Positions 50,901 through 58,360 of a DNA stretch of 64,000 bases are shown in pieces. Origin of the DNA: Hungatella hathewayi. GTDB lineage: Bacteria; Bacillota; Clostridia; Lachnospirales; Lachnospiraceae. The stretch spans positions 1,317,501 through 1,381,500 of the forward strand of contig CP102274.1 in assembly GCA_025149285.1 (NCBI GenBank), read 5' to 3'. The stretch's first letter is position 1; every line of letters begins with the position of its first letter. The notes under the pieces are model-generated. The model was given only the letters and a program-made list of their open reading frames with translations. It ran no database searches and was not told where the DNA came from. Made by a program: the position numbers and the translations under genes.

Positions 50901-51111
50901 ACAGATGCCGGTGATGAACGGCTACGAGGCCGCGCGCGCAATCCGCTTGATGGACCGGCCGGATGCGAAAGCCGTGCCGATCATTGCCATGACGGCTGAC
51001 GCCTTTGTAGAGGACATTCAGAATGCAAAGGCTGCCGGTATGAACGGACATATGGCCAAGCCCCTGGATTATGAGGGGCTGTCGCAGGAGATCAATAAGT
51101 ATCTGAAGTAA
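47953..51111 (+). CDS. Soluble hybrid histidine kinase with three tandem PAS repeats
   Basis: 1052 residues without membrane helices. Three closely related PAS repeats begin near residues 13, 154 and 282; each has VSxHLxDxxxTxxWANxxYYxLI early and an aromatic end before TTMTDVTEM-like text. A fourth, different PAS-like domain (about 403-520) precedes HisKA with His562 ([10 protein letters not shown]), HATPase_c (DTGAGMS, GSGLGMCIT), a first receiver with an unusual ADHDP start and LDLDLSEPD around the acceptor, and a standard second receiver (LMDIQMPVMNG). No output domain. The repeats share an ANxxYYxLIxY core, which suggests they bind the same cytosolic ligand. Confidence 0.92.
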   Translation: MEVNLSYDQLNDEYSMLMSVLGASVSKHLIDEHYTCIWANDYYYELIHYTKPEYEALFQNHCDKYFYNNPEGWKLLTEKINSALEKKEKRYTIFLPMIYPDGEKFWVKLQSVFTDECIDGYPVAYTTMTDVTEMVLARQEQEYTQQVVEKVTQEQEMLMGALNVSVSKHLIDEHFTCVWANEHYYKLIGYPKAEYEALFHNHADEYYRNNPEGWEMLANKVQSVLERGEDQYELIIPMKYKDGTGYWVKVFSYFTDEYINGIRTSYTVMTDVTELVHMKDEQEMLMKTMKVSVSRHLVDKHFTVLWANHFYYELIGYSKQEYEALFHNHCDEYFQNNQDSWNAIHRKINQMYENGKKSYEVFLPLKIPDGSTCWVKMVGFFTDARQDGKQLAYTTMVDVTDMIQIQQEKTIAYDNIPGFIVKYRVLPERLEMIEASDRITDIFDVDLSRLSALDCYSILQPESRAVLEANHPSFLRREPFEGSICVKDKYGRDRWFQIHCACIDFVADDPVYLTVFIDITDITELRELQSKLEERTVMLNTALEEAKQANEAKSDFLSRMSHDIRTPMNVIAGMTEIAGSHVYEPERVKDCLQKIRLSSHHLLGLINDVLDMSRIENGNFHINMVPVSLPAVLREVIMITLAGIREKAQIFDVHLVNLEDEQFYSDALRLRQILLNLLSNACKFTPVSGRIVFEVEQKDRTALIFTVSDTGAGMSPEFLEHIFEAFTREQDSRTDQIEGSGLGMCITKRLVDMMEGTITVSSCPGKGTTFQVTLPAAVVQEEEETAFQGVRVLLADHDPAVLQYGCQALSSLGAEAEGAGSGEEAARLVLSRHREGREFSAVILDLDLSEPDWLETVRKIREAGDGSRPRLILSAYDWNDRKEEAMRAGICGFVEKPLFRSALKECLLEHLNGKKQSEHQQMSFDFSGKTFLLAEDNELNREIALELLGNMGAGMETAVNGEEAVKRFKESPPNYYSLILMDIQMPVMNGYEAARAIRLMDRPDAKAVPIIAMTADAFVEDIQNAKAAGMNGHMAKPLDYEGLSQEINKYLK

Positions 51112-51207
51112 CAGCGGGATGCCGTGTTTAAAATTTCCTTTCTCTGCCAATACTTGTTACTATCAAACGAATATCAAAAACAAGCAGGTGAAAGTGAGGA
51201 AACAAGC

Positions 51208-51435
51208 ATGAGCAGGCATTACCTTGTGTATTCCCTGTCAGATCCCTCGAAGGCACAGCGGATTGTCAGCGAGATCGGAAAAGTGGCAGGGGTGAAAATG
51301 GTGAATATCTCTGAGGACTTAAGAGAGTTAAAGATTGATGCGGAGGCGGCAGAGTTCAGCACGGTCATGGACCGGGTGGTAAACATCTACAGTAAGGTAT
51401 CCTACGGCTGCGAAGTGAAATACAAATTCACGTAA
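51208..51435 (+). CDS. Small HMA-like protein lacking metal-binding cysteines
   Basis: 75 residues from ATG 51208, with GTGAGGAAAC in front; a longer frame from 51124 is not supported by a binding site. The predicted pattern beta-alpha-beta-beta-alpha-beta and the segment SKAQRIVSEIGKVAGVKMVNI resemble a heavy-metal-associated domain. The CxxC position is occupied by SLSDPSK, so copper binding is unlikely. Function unknown. It follows the soluble kinase by 96 bases and is closed by a strong terminator. Confidence 0.7.
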   Translation: MSRHYLVYSLSDPSKAQRIVSEIGKVAGVKMVNISEDLRELKIDAEAAEFSTVMDRVVNIYSKVSYGCEVKYKFT

Positions 51436-51443
51436 AATTCGTG

Positions 51444-51486
51444 AAAGGTGGTATAAGCGATATATGGGCTTATACCACCTTTTTTT
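51444..51486 (+). terminator. Intrinsic terminator after the HMA-like gene
   Basis: 15-base arms (51444-51458 and 51468-51482 region) containing AGGTGGTATAAGC and its complement, followed by a T-run. Confidence 0.92.
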
Positions 51487-51490
51487 GAAA

Positions 51491-51516
51491 TAATTAAATA
51501 AAAATTTAATAATATT
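51491..51516. repeat. Upstream copy of a 26-bp AT-rich repeat, candidate distal operator
   Basis: It matches 51661-51686 at 23 of 26 positions and contains the inverted repeat ATTAAAT-AAAA-ATTTAAT. The two copies lie 170 bp apart on either side of the promoter of the binding-protein operon, a geometry suited to DNA looping by a repressor. Confidence 0.5.
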
Positions 51517-51612
51517 AAGCCCATATCCTGAAGCCTTCAGGCTCGTGTCAGATCCTATATAAGGAATAGACGAAAATGCAAAAGAAATATTACAAAATTT
51601 AGTAAAATCATA

Positions 51613-51641
51613 TTGACAAAACTTAATTACTGGTGTATATT
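51613..51641 (+). promoter_or_regulatory. Promoter of the second sugar-importer operon
   Basis: Consensus TTGACA, a 17-base spacer and TATATT, with predicted transcription start near 51648. Confidence 0.8.
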
Positions 51642-51650
51642 TTAGATATA

Positions 51651-51686
51651 ATTTAATTACTAATTAAATAAAAATTCAATAGTGTT
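51651..51686. promoter_or_regulatory. Operator-like palindrome and proximal repeat copy
   Basis: ATTTAATTA-C-TAATTAAAT (51651-51669) is a perfect palindrome just downstream of the predicted start site, a repressor position. It overlaps the second copy of the 26-bp repeat (51661-51686). A related AATTTAAT element occurs at 58287 and 58320 before the isomerase gene. Confidence 0.55.
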
Positions 51687-51703
51687 TAACAAGGAGGAGA
51701 ATC

Positions 51704-53038
51704 GTGAAAAGGAAATTAACAACAGTTCTTACAGTTGCCCTGGCGGCGGGGATGATGATGACGGGGTGCGGCAGTTCGAATTCAGGTACAGAGACAAAGG
51801 AAAGCGCAGCGACTGCGGCGGCAGATTCCACCGCAGCAGATACTACAGCAGCAGCGGAAGCGGCAAAGAGCGGAGAGGTGACCACCATTCGTTTCTATGG
51901 CTCTGATTCCGAGTATAATCAGAATATCGTGGCAGGATTCCAGGCAGAGAATCCGGACATTAAGGTAGAGATCGTTCCGGTAGACTTTGATAACGCGGAG
52001 CAGGTCATCAAGACAGGTATTGCCTCCGGCGATCCGGTAGACGTAAGCTTCTTCTGGGGCAGCCAGATCAATGCCTTTACAGAGGACAACATGGCGTATG
52101 ACTTAACTCCATATTTAACAGAGAACAACAACGAGTGGAAGGATATCTTCGTTCCGGCTTACATAGATGCGGGTATGGTGGATGGAAAGTATTACGCAGT
52201 CAGCTACCAGCCGGTTATTGAGACAATCTTCTATAATAAAGATTTATTTACCCAGTATAACGTAGAGCTTCCGACTACCTGGGACGAGATGGTGGAAGCA
52301 TGTAAGGTGTTCAAGGACAACGGCGTGTACGGCATCGGCAACTGGAACGGCCAGAACCATCAGCTTCTTCAGTTCGCCTATCAGTATATGGCCAACGACG
52401 GAACCCTGGAAGAGTTTGTTTCCGGCAAAGGCGATTTTACACAGTGTGAAGGCTTAAAGAAATGTCTTGAGAACTGGAAGAGCGTATACGATGCAGGATA
52501 CTGGTATCCGGGCGAGGGCGCGTTAACCTCCACGAAGGATCAGACACAGGCCGCATGGTATCAGGGAAAGGTTGCCATGATGTTTGACGCAGGCTCCAAC
52601 GCAGGCGAATATACGAAGAACAGTGAATTTGAAGTTGGAATCCTTCCGTTCCCGTACGTAGCAGAAGGCGGAAAATACGCTCTGAACACAGTAACAAACG
52701 CACTGTTTATTCCGGCCAATGCAAAGCATCCGGAGGAAGCGGTAAGATTCATGAAGTATTATACAAGTGATGCAGGAATTGAAGAGATCATTAAGAGCGG
52801 AAGACTGCCTGCTACCATTTCCATGCAGGATAAGGTTGACAGCCAGATCTTAAAAGACCTTCTTGCCACAACTGTAGGCGACAACGTAGTGGGTTACAAG
52901 CAGATGCAGGGACTTTCTTCTGAGATCAATTCCTTCCTTCAGAATGATATGATCGGCATGGTCTGCAGCGGCACCAGCGTGGAAGACACACTGCAGCAGC
53001 TGGAAGATTTAAGGCAGGGAACCGTGAAAGGCGAATAA
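51704..53038 (+). CDS. Sugar-binding lipoprotein of the second ABC importer
   Basis: 444 residues from GTG 51704 behind AAGGAGGAG. Lipobox MTGC, Cys22, followed by an Ala/Thr-rich linker and a family-1 solute-binding fold (TTIRFYGSDSEYNQNI, ETIFYNKDLFTQY, EEAVRFMKYYTSDAG). It delivers its ligand to the two permeases encoded downstream. The ligand may be a rare or branched sugar or its glycoside if the catabolic genes at 58-64 kb belong to the same regulon. Confidence 0.93.
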   Translation: MKRKLTTVLTVALAAGMMMTGCGSSNSGTETKESAATAAADSTAADTTAAAEAAKSGEVTTIRFYGSDSEYNQNIVAGFQAENPDIKVEIVPVDFDNAEQVIKTGIASGDPVDVSFFWGSQINAFTEDNMAYDLTPYLTENNNEWKDIFVPAYIDAGMVDGKYYAVSYQPVIETIFYNKDLFTQYNVELPTTWDEMVEACKVFKDNGVYGIGNWNGQNHQLLQFAYQYMANDGTLEEFVSGKGDFTQCEGLKKCLENWKSVYDAGYWYPGEGALTSTKDQTQAAWYQGKVAMMFDAGSNAGEYTKNSEFEVGILPFPYVAEGGKYALNTVTNALFIPANAKHPEEAVRFMKYYTSDAGIEEIIKSGRLPATISMQDKVDSQILKDLLATTVGDNVVGYKQMQGLSSEINSFLQNDMIGMVCSGTSVEDTLQQLEDLRQGTVKGE

Positions 53039-53065
53039 GGAAGAAGCAGGAAACATGCGCTGAGA

Positions 53066-53093
53066 GGGGAGTGCTGGCGGCGCTCCCCCTTTT
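53066..53093 (+). terminator. Partial terminator or attenuator after the binding-protein gene
   Basis: A 9-bp stem (GGGGAGTGC with GCGCTCCCC, one wobble) and a short T-run. It would lower permease expression relative to the binding protein, as is common in ABC importer operons. Confidence 0.65.
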
Positions 53094-53114
53094 CCTTACA
53101 TAGAGGTAAAAAAT

Positions 53115-54023
53115 ATGCAGAAATCAAAGAGAAAAATGAGCAGTATCGAGAAAAAGTATATGGTTGCGGGATTTGCGTTCCTGATGCCCGCCATCGTCAT
53201 CTATCTTATATTTGCCGTCATTCCTTTTTTTGACAGCTTTATCCTGTCATTCCAGGAGTGGAGCGGTTTCGGGCCGAGAAGCTTTCTTGGTTTCAAGAAT
53301 TATATCTCCGCATTCCGCGATAAAACGTTTCTTATGGCCATCAGAAACAGCGTTTATCTCGGTGTGACATCGGCCTTTTTCAGCGTCATCATCGGTGTCC
53401 TGATGGCATGGCTGCTGCTTTATGTGGGGAAAAAATGGGGCGGTTTTTTCCGGACGATTCTATTCTCCCCGAGTATGATTCCGGCGGTTATCACAGCGCT
53501 GATCTTCGCGTTCGTGTATGAACCGGAAATCGGTATTTTAAATAATATTCTGGGGGCTGTCGGCCTGGAAAATTTACAGCACGCGTGGCTGACCAACAAG
53601 GGAACCGCGTTAAACTGTATTCTGTTCGTTTCGGCGTGGAAACAGGTGGGGCTTACCATGGTACTCTGTTTCGCCGGTATGCAGGGAATCGACAACTCGC
53701 TGATTGAGTCTGCCAGACTGGATGGGGCAACCGATTTCCAGATATTCAAGAAGATTATTCTGCCGTTAATTATGGCGTTTGTTCAGTTGTCAACAATCTT
53801 TGCGGTTATGAGCGGATTGAAGATTTACGATACGGTTGTGGCTTTGACCAACGGCGGTCCGGCCAAGGCGACCACGGTTATGCCGTTATGGATTCTTCAG
53901 AACTCTTTCTCATTTAACAATTACGGCTACGGTTCCGCGATGAGTATGATCTTCGTGCTGATCGTGCTAATCGGCATGATTCTGGTCAAGAAGCTGATAA
54001 AAGGAGGTAACGATGAGCGATAG
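53115..54023 (+). CDS. Sugar ABC transporter permease (MalF-like)
   Basis: 302 residues, six membrane helices, EAA loop ESARLDGATDFQIFKKIILPLI. It overlaps the next permease by 11 bases. As in the first importer locus there is no ATPase gene, so a shared ATPase is inferred. Confidence 0.93.
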   Translation: MQKSKRKMSSIEKKYMVAGFAFLMPAIVIYLIFAVIPFFDSFILSFQEWSGFGPRSFLGFKNYISAFRDKTFLMAIRNSVYLGVTSAFFSVIIGVLMAWLLLYVGKKWGGFFRTILFSPSMIPAVITALIFAFVYEPEIGILNNILGAVGLENLQHAWLTNKGTALNCILFVSAWKQVGLTMVLCFAGMQGIDNSLIESARLDGATDFQIFKKIILPLIMAFVQLSTIFAVMSGLKIYDTVVALTNGGPAKATTVMPLWILQNSFSFNNYGYGSAMSMIFVLIVLIGMILVKKLIKGGNDER

Positions 54024-54858
54024 AATGTTCAGTATGAATAAAGGTATGAAGGTGCTGGCCTACGCAGTGCTGGGCGCTTATACAATCGTGGTTGCCTACC
54101 CGATTTTATTCATGTTCTTTACTTCATTTAAGTCTAATAAAGAGTTCTTCGTGAACTTATTCGGTCTTCCGCAGAATGTGGAGATCATGAACTACGCGAA
54201 GGCGTGGAGTGTGGGAAAGCTGGGAACGTATTTTGGAAACAGTGTGTTCGTAACCGTCGTGTCTGTTGCGGTTACCACCATCGTTTCGCTGCTGGGCGGG
54301 TATGCTCTGGCTAAATTATATATTCCGAAGGCGAATATGATCATGGATGCATTTATGGTGTTCAATTTCATTCCGGGAATTGCCATTTACATTTCACTCT
54401 ATTCCATGATGAGCAAGATGCATTTGACCGGAGGAAGAGCCAGCCTGATTTTACCGTATATTGCGTGGCAGATTCCATTTTCCATGTATATCATCAAGCA
54501 GTATTTTGAGACGATTCCGGAGGAATTGATCGAGAGCGGCCGTATCGACGGCTGTACGGAGTTTGAGGCGTTTTTCCATATCATGCTTCCGCTTGTGAAG
54601 CCGGCGATCGCTACCATTATCGTATTTACCTTTATCGGAAACTGGGGCGAACTGATGTGGGCCAATATTACGACGGCTTCCAACGCATTGATTAAGACGC
54701 TTCCTGTGGGACTTTTAAATTTTAAGACTGAGATGGGCGTTGAATGGGGGCAGTATACGGCCGGTATCTGTATGGTCACGCTGCCGCTGATGCTGGTGTT
54801 CGGTTATTTCCAGAAGTACTTTGTGTCCGGTCTGACGAATGGGGCCGTGAAGGGGTAA
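54013..54858 (+). CDS. Sugar ABC transporter permease (MalG-like)
   Basis: 281 residues, six helices, EAA loop ESGRIDGCTEFEAFFHIMLP. The strong binding site AAAGGAGGTAAC lies within the end of the preceding gene. Completes the importer with the two genes before it. Confidence 0.93.
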   Translation: MSDRMFSMNKGMKVLAYAVLGAYTIVVAYPILFMFFTSFKSNKEFFVNLFGLPQNVEIMNYAKAWSVGKLGTYFGNSVFVTVVSVAVTTIVSLLGGYALAKLYIPKANMIMDAFMVFNFIPGIAIYISLYSMMSKMHLTGGRASLILPYIAWQIPFSMYIIKQYFETIPEELIESGRIDGCTEFEAFFHIMLPLVKPAIATIIVFTFIGNWGELMWANITTASNALIKTLPVGLLNFKTEMGVEWGQYTAGICMVTLPLMLVFGYFQKYFVSGLTNGAVKG

Positions 54859-54940
54859 CAGGGCTGCCGGAGCTAAACGGCTGAAAACTGCTGAATGGAA
54901 AATACCGAAGACGAATAACAGAATAAGGAAGGTGATTCGG

Positions 54941-55867
54941 ATGAGATACACAGATTATAAGTTTCATGTGCCGGAAGAGAAGATTGTACGGCTGATCGTA
55001 GATACGGATGCCAAAAACGAGGCGGATGACCAGTTTGCCATTGTCCAGGCTCTGTTAAGTCCCAAATTTGAGAATGTGGGAATGGTGGCGGCCCATTATG
55101 GAACGAGACACGCAGATTCCATGGAACGCAGTTACCGGGAGCTGGAGGTTATCTTTGACAAGATGCATTTCCCGAAGGAAGGCATGATTTACCACGGTGC
55201 GCCTCATGCAATACCGGATAAGACGACTCCGGTCGTCAGCGAGGGTGCAGAGCTGATTGTGAGAGAGGCCATGAAGGAGGAGGACCGGCCGCTGTTTGCC
55301 ATTTTCCTGGGGCCGCTTACGGATCTTGCAAGCGCCCTTCTCATGGAGCCGCGGATTGCTGCCCGAATGACGGCGATCTGGATCGGCGGCGGAAGATATC
55401 CGGCCGGGGGTCCTGAGTTCAATCTGGGAAATGATATCCATGCGGCCAATGTGGTCTTCCAGAGTAAAATGGAGATCTGGCAGGTTCCGAAGAATGTCTA
55501 CGAGATGATGCCGCTGTCACTGGCGGAACTGGAGTATAAGGTGGCCCCTTATGGAGAGATCGGTGAGTATTTACTGCAGCAGCTCGATGAGCACGCACAG
55601 GAGGAAGGGCCGAGAAACAGCGCATTCCGTACCGGCGAGACCTGGGTGGTCGGGGACAGTCCGGCCGTGGGGCTTCTGTTATATGAACACCGGTTCGAGT
55701 TTGACTGGTTAGAGGCTCCGCTTGTGACGGAGGATATGGCTTACGTTCATACGAAGCTGAACAGGCCGATCCGTATTTACCATTCCATTGACAGCCGGTT
55801 GATTTTGGATGATTTCTTTGCGAAGCTGGCGTTGTTTCATGAGAAGCATCCGAAAGGGCTTATTTAG
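54941..55867 (+). CDS. Nucleoside-hydrolase-like enzyme (IUNH fold)
   Basis: 308 residues from ATG 54941 behind AAGGAAGG; the in-frame GTG at 54932 overlaps that site. The N terminus has DTDAKNEADDQFAI, a variant of the calcium-binding DTDxGxDD motif of inosine-uridine nucleoside hydrolases; LGPLTDLA and the NLGNDIHAAN segment also fit that fold. The NEADD form differs from classical enzymes. It is the last gene of an ABC sugar-importer operon, so it may cleave an imported riboside or another furanoside. Hydrolase fold likely, substrate unknown. Confidence 0.82.
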   Translation: MRYTDYKFHVPEEKIVRLIVDTDAKNEADDQFAIVQALLSPKFENVGMVAAHYGTRHADSMERSYRELEVIFDKMHFPKEGMIYHGAPHAIPDKTTPVVSEGAELIVREAMKEEDRPLFAIFLGPLTDLASALLMEPRIAARMTAIWIGGGRYPAGGPEFNLGNDIHAANVVFQSKMEIWQVPKNVYEMMPLSLAELEYKVAPYGEIGEYLLQQLDEHAQEEGPRNSAFRTGETWVVGDSPAVGLLLYEHRFEFDWLEAPLVTEDMAYVHTKLNRPIRIYHSIDSRLILDDFFAKLALFHEKHPKGLI

Positions 55868-55918
55868 AGAAGTAAACCTTATTAGACGAAAGACCTCCGG
55901 ATGATCTGTTTGGAAAAT

Positions 55919-55957
55919 AATAAAATCCACTATCAATGCATGGTAGTGGATTTTATT
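55919..55957. terminator. Bidirectional terminator
   Basis: 14-base arms AATAAAATCCACTA and TAGTGGATTTTATT give A- and T-runs on both sides. It lies between the convergent nucleoside hydrolase and alpha/beta hydrolase genes. Confidence 0.88.
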
Positions 55958-56004
55958 AAATTTAAGGCAGCCGTTCAGACTCCGCTTCCGGTTACTGCTG
56001 CAGC

Positions 56005-56922
56005 TTACCTGTTTTTTAATTCTGTCATAAGTTTATGAAACCGTCTGTTTTCACTCCACTGCGGAAAGTGGCACGACTCTTCAAACCAGAAGAATTGTTT
56101 GTCCGTCTCGATGGTGTCAAAATATTCTTTTGCCAATTCCGATGAGACATGCATGTCATGTCTTCCTTCTATCAATACAACCGGTACTTTGTATATGGTT
56201 TTTTCCTCAAAATTGATCCCCATGAGCTCCGGCCATAAGCGCTTAATGGACTGGAGACTCCCCTTCTGCCTGCGGATTAAATCCGGTATCGAGTAATAGC
56301 GGGAAAACAGGAAGGGGATAATCAGATCATTGTAATTGCTTCTTCCGTAAAGCGAGCCGCCGTGTTTTACAACCTGCCCCGTCACGAAAAGCAGATCGTC
56401 CAGCCAGTTTTCTCCGGTATAGGTGCAGTCTGTGTGCTTCAGCCGTTCCAATGCCCTGGGGCCGGCGTGGGCTGCCGCAAAATCATAGGAAAGGCGGCAG
56501 GATTTTTTCATGTTTACGACCTGGCCGCAGCCGATATAGGCGTGCAGCATCTCCGGGTGGTCTGCGGCGTAGGTGAGCCCCAGCACACTTCCCCAGGAAT
56601 GGCCCAGCAGAAAAAGCTTTTTTTGATGAATGCGGGCGGTGAGAAGCATGATCAGGGAGTGAAGATCCTGCAGAAACGTGTCGATTGTGATGATGCTGTC
56701 CCCAAAATCGTAATAGGATTTTCCGGCTCCGCGCTGTTCCCATACAGCCACCGTGAAATGGCTTTCCAGCTCACGGTTATATTTTAAGACCAGTGGAAGC
56801 GCGGCATCCCCGGGACCTCCGTGAAGATAAAGAAGAAGAGGCAGTCCGGCCTCTTCTGCCCGTATGGATACGTACTGTAATACTCCGTTAATGGGAAGTT
56901 TTAATTGTTCGTTGATCTGCAT
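56005..56922 (-). CDS. Alpha/beta hydrolase, proline iminopeptidase-like
   Basis: 305 residues. HGGPG forms the oxyanion hole, WEQRGAGKS is the proline-iminopeptidase signature strand, and GHSWGS carries the nucleophilic Ser. A C-terminal His follows in EESCHFPQ. It probably cleaves an N-terminal residue or small amide/ester. It has its own promoter and seems unrelated to the sugar genes. Confidence 0.85.
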   Translation of the reverse strand: MQINEQLKLPINGVLQYVSIRAEEAGLPLLLYLHGGPGDAALPLVLKYNRELESHFTVAVWEQRGAGKSYYDFGDSIITIDTFLQDLHSLIMLLTARIHQKKLFLLGHSWGSVLGLTYAADHPEMLHAYIGCGQVVNMKKSCRLSYDFAAAHAGPRALERLKHTDCTYTGENWLDDLLFVTGQVVKHGGSLYGRSNYNDLIIPFLFSRYYSIPDLIRRQKGSLQSIKRLWPELMGINFEEKTIYKVPVVLIEGRHDMHVSSELAKEYFDTIETDKQFFWFEESCHFPQWSENRRFHKLMTELKNR

Positions 56923-56991
56923 GGTTCCTCCGGTATGGCTGTATCAAGCTGCGCACGCCACTGCTGCTGAATTTGCTGTTGGTTTCCTTAT

Positions 56992-57020
56992 ACTTTAAGT
57001 GCTGGGGGAGGGAATGTCAA
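56992..57020 (-). promoter_or_regulatory. Promoter of the alpha/beta hydrolase gene
   Basis: On the minus strand: TTGACA, a 17-base spacer and TAAAGT, 70 bases before the start codon. Confidence 0.6.
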
Positions 57021-57039
57021 TATAAACTTGCGGAGATCC

Positions 57040-57073
57040 AAAAAGCCGCCCTCCGGAACTTCCGGGGACGGCT
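57040..57073 (-). terminator. Intrinsic terminator after the lacI-type gene
   Basis: On the minus strand a GC-rich stem (AGCCGTCC-CCGGAA with TTCCGGAGGGCGGCT, small bulge) is followed by TTTTT. Confidence 0.8.
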
Positions 57074-57123
57074 GATTTAATCAGTATTTATTTCGGTATT
57101 CAACTCTCTGTCCTGTTCTGCGC

Positions 57124-58134
57124 CTATTCCCGAACACTCTTCCTCTCGTGGAGCTTCACGGAAACCTCCGTCTTAATCATCACCTTCGTCTCTCCGCCAA
57201 TCTTCTGTAAAAGCCGTAAGACTGCCAGTTCACCGAGGCGCTTTTTAGGAACCTCCATGGTGGTGAGGGGCGGCTCGAGGAAATCGCAGATGGGAGTGTC
57301 ATCAAAGCCGATGATGGAGATATCTTCCGGTATCCGGTATCCGAATTCCTTGAATGCCCGCATGGCGCCGGCGGCGATTAAGTCATTGTCAGCAAAGTAG
57401 GCCGGGGCGACCGGCGTTTTTTCACGAAGAAGTTCCGCCATATCGGTGTACGCGCCCTCCATGGAAGGGGTGAGTCTGTGGACGTAGGGATGGCCTGTGG
57501 GCAGGTTGTGATGGCGCAGCGCCTTGTAATATCCATCTGCCCGCTCTTCGAAATTGCCGATGGGGTAGGAGGAGCGCAGATAACCGACGTCTTTCAGCCC
57601 TTTTTCGATCAGATAGTTGGCCGCCAGATATGCGCCCTGCACATTATTAATCAGAACCGAGTCACAGGCAAGCTCTTCAAAATACGTATCCAGAACAACC
57701 ATGGGAACCTTCAGCCTGGTAAACGGCTGGAAGTATTCCACACCCATCTCTGTACCCAGCAGGATAATCCCCTGACAGTTTTTCTCGGAAAGCTCCTGTA
57801 TCTGAGAACTGATATCCTTGTGCTCATAAAAATAGGTAATCTGGAGTTCGTAGCCTTTCCCCTTGCAGGCCTGTTCGATGCCTTCGGTCAACAGGGAAAA
57901 GAACGGCGTGTCCGCGACGACAGTTCCGTGCTTTTTATAAATAACATATAGGATACTGCCCTTTTCTTCGCCTGCATCCCATTTCTTTGAAAAATCGTAT
58001 CCGTATTCCCTGGCAGCCTCCAGGACGAGATTCCTGGTCTTTTCACTGATTCCAGGTTTGCGGTTTAATACCATGGAAACTGTAGCGGCTGATATATTTA
58101 ACTTCTGAGCCAGCTCTTTTGCTGATATTGACAT
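57124..58134 (-). CDS. LacI-family transcriptional regulator
   Basis: 336 residues. N-terminal helix-turn-helix and hinge helix (AKELAQKLNISAATVSMVLN), then a periplasmic-binding-protein-like sugar domain ending with DDTPICDFLEPPLTTMEVP. It is divergent from the isomerase-transketolase-kinase operon and close to the importer operon. It is the natural candidate repressor of both, responding to an imported sugar or its isomer (inference). Confidence 0.93.
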   Translation of the reverse strand: MSISAKELAQKLNISAATVSMVLNRKPGISEKTRNLVLEAAREYGYDFSKKWDAGEEKGSILYVIYKKHGTVVADTPFFSLLTEGIEQACKGKGYELQITYFYEHKDISSQIQELSEKNCQGIILLGTEMGVEYFQPFTRLKVPMVVLDTYFEELACDSVLINNVQGAYLAANYLIEKGLKDVGYLRSSYPIGNFEERADGYYKALRHHNLPTGHPYVHRLTPSMEGAYTDMAELLREKTPVAPAYFADNDLIAAGAMRAFKEFGYRIPEDISIIGFDDTPICDFLEPPLTTMEVPKKRLGELAVLRLLQKIGGETKVMIKTEVSVKLHERKSVRE

Positions 58135-58198
58135 ACTTGGCCCTCCTGATCCTTTTCATTCCGGTTCATGATCGAAAATCTTCTATATATATGATTTA

Positions 58199-58227
58199 AT
58201 CATACAGGAATTCATTGAATTCGTCAA
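58199..58227 (-). promoter_or_regulatory. Promoter of the lacI-type gene
   Basis: On the minus strand: TTGACG, a 17-base spacer and TATGAT. The spacer contains the inverted repeat GAATTC-ATT-GAATTC, and ATGATTTAATCAT overlaps the -10 box, so autoregulation is possible. Confidence 0.65.
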
Positions 58228-58270
58228 TAGATAGTTCATACAATATTTAAAAAAATTAAGTTGAATTCAA

Positions 58271-58299
58271 TTGACATTTCAAATGAAATTTAATATAAT
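58271..58299 (+). promoter_or_regulatory. Consensus promoter of the isomerase operon
   Basis: Perfect TTGACA and TATAAT with a 17-base spacer. The spacer holds the inverted repeat ATTTCA-AA-TGAAAT, and the palindrome TTGAATTCAA sits directly upstream. A fully consensus promoter with embedded palindromes implies tight repression. Confidence 0.85.
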
Positions 58300-58335
58300 T
58301 AAGTTAATAATAAAGATATAATTTAATACAATTTA
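58287..58335. repeat. AT-rich direct repeats, candidate operators
   Basis: AATTTAATATAATTAA (58287-58302) and AATTTAATACAATTTA (58320-58335) match at 14 of 16 positions, spaced 33 bp (about three helical turns). They share AATTTAAT with the operator-like palindrome at 51651. Confidence 0.4.
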
Positions 58336-58360
58336 ATTGCAGTTTAAGAGGAGGAAGCAT

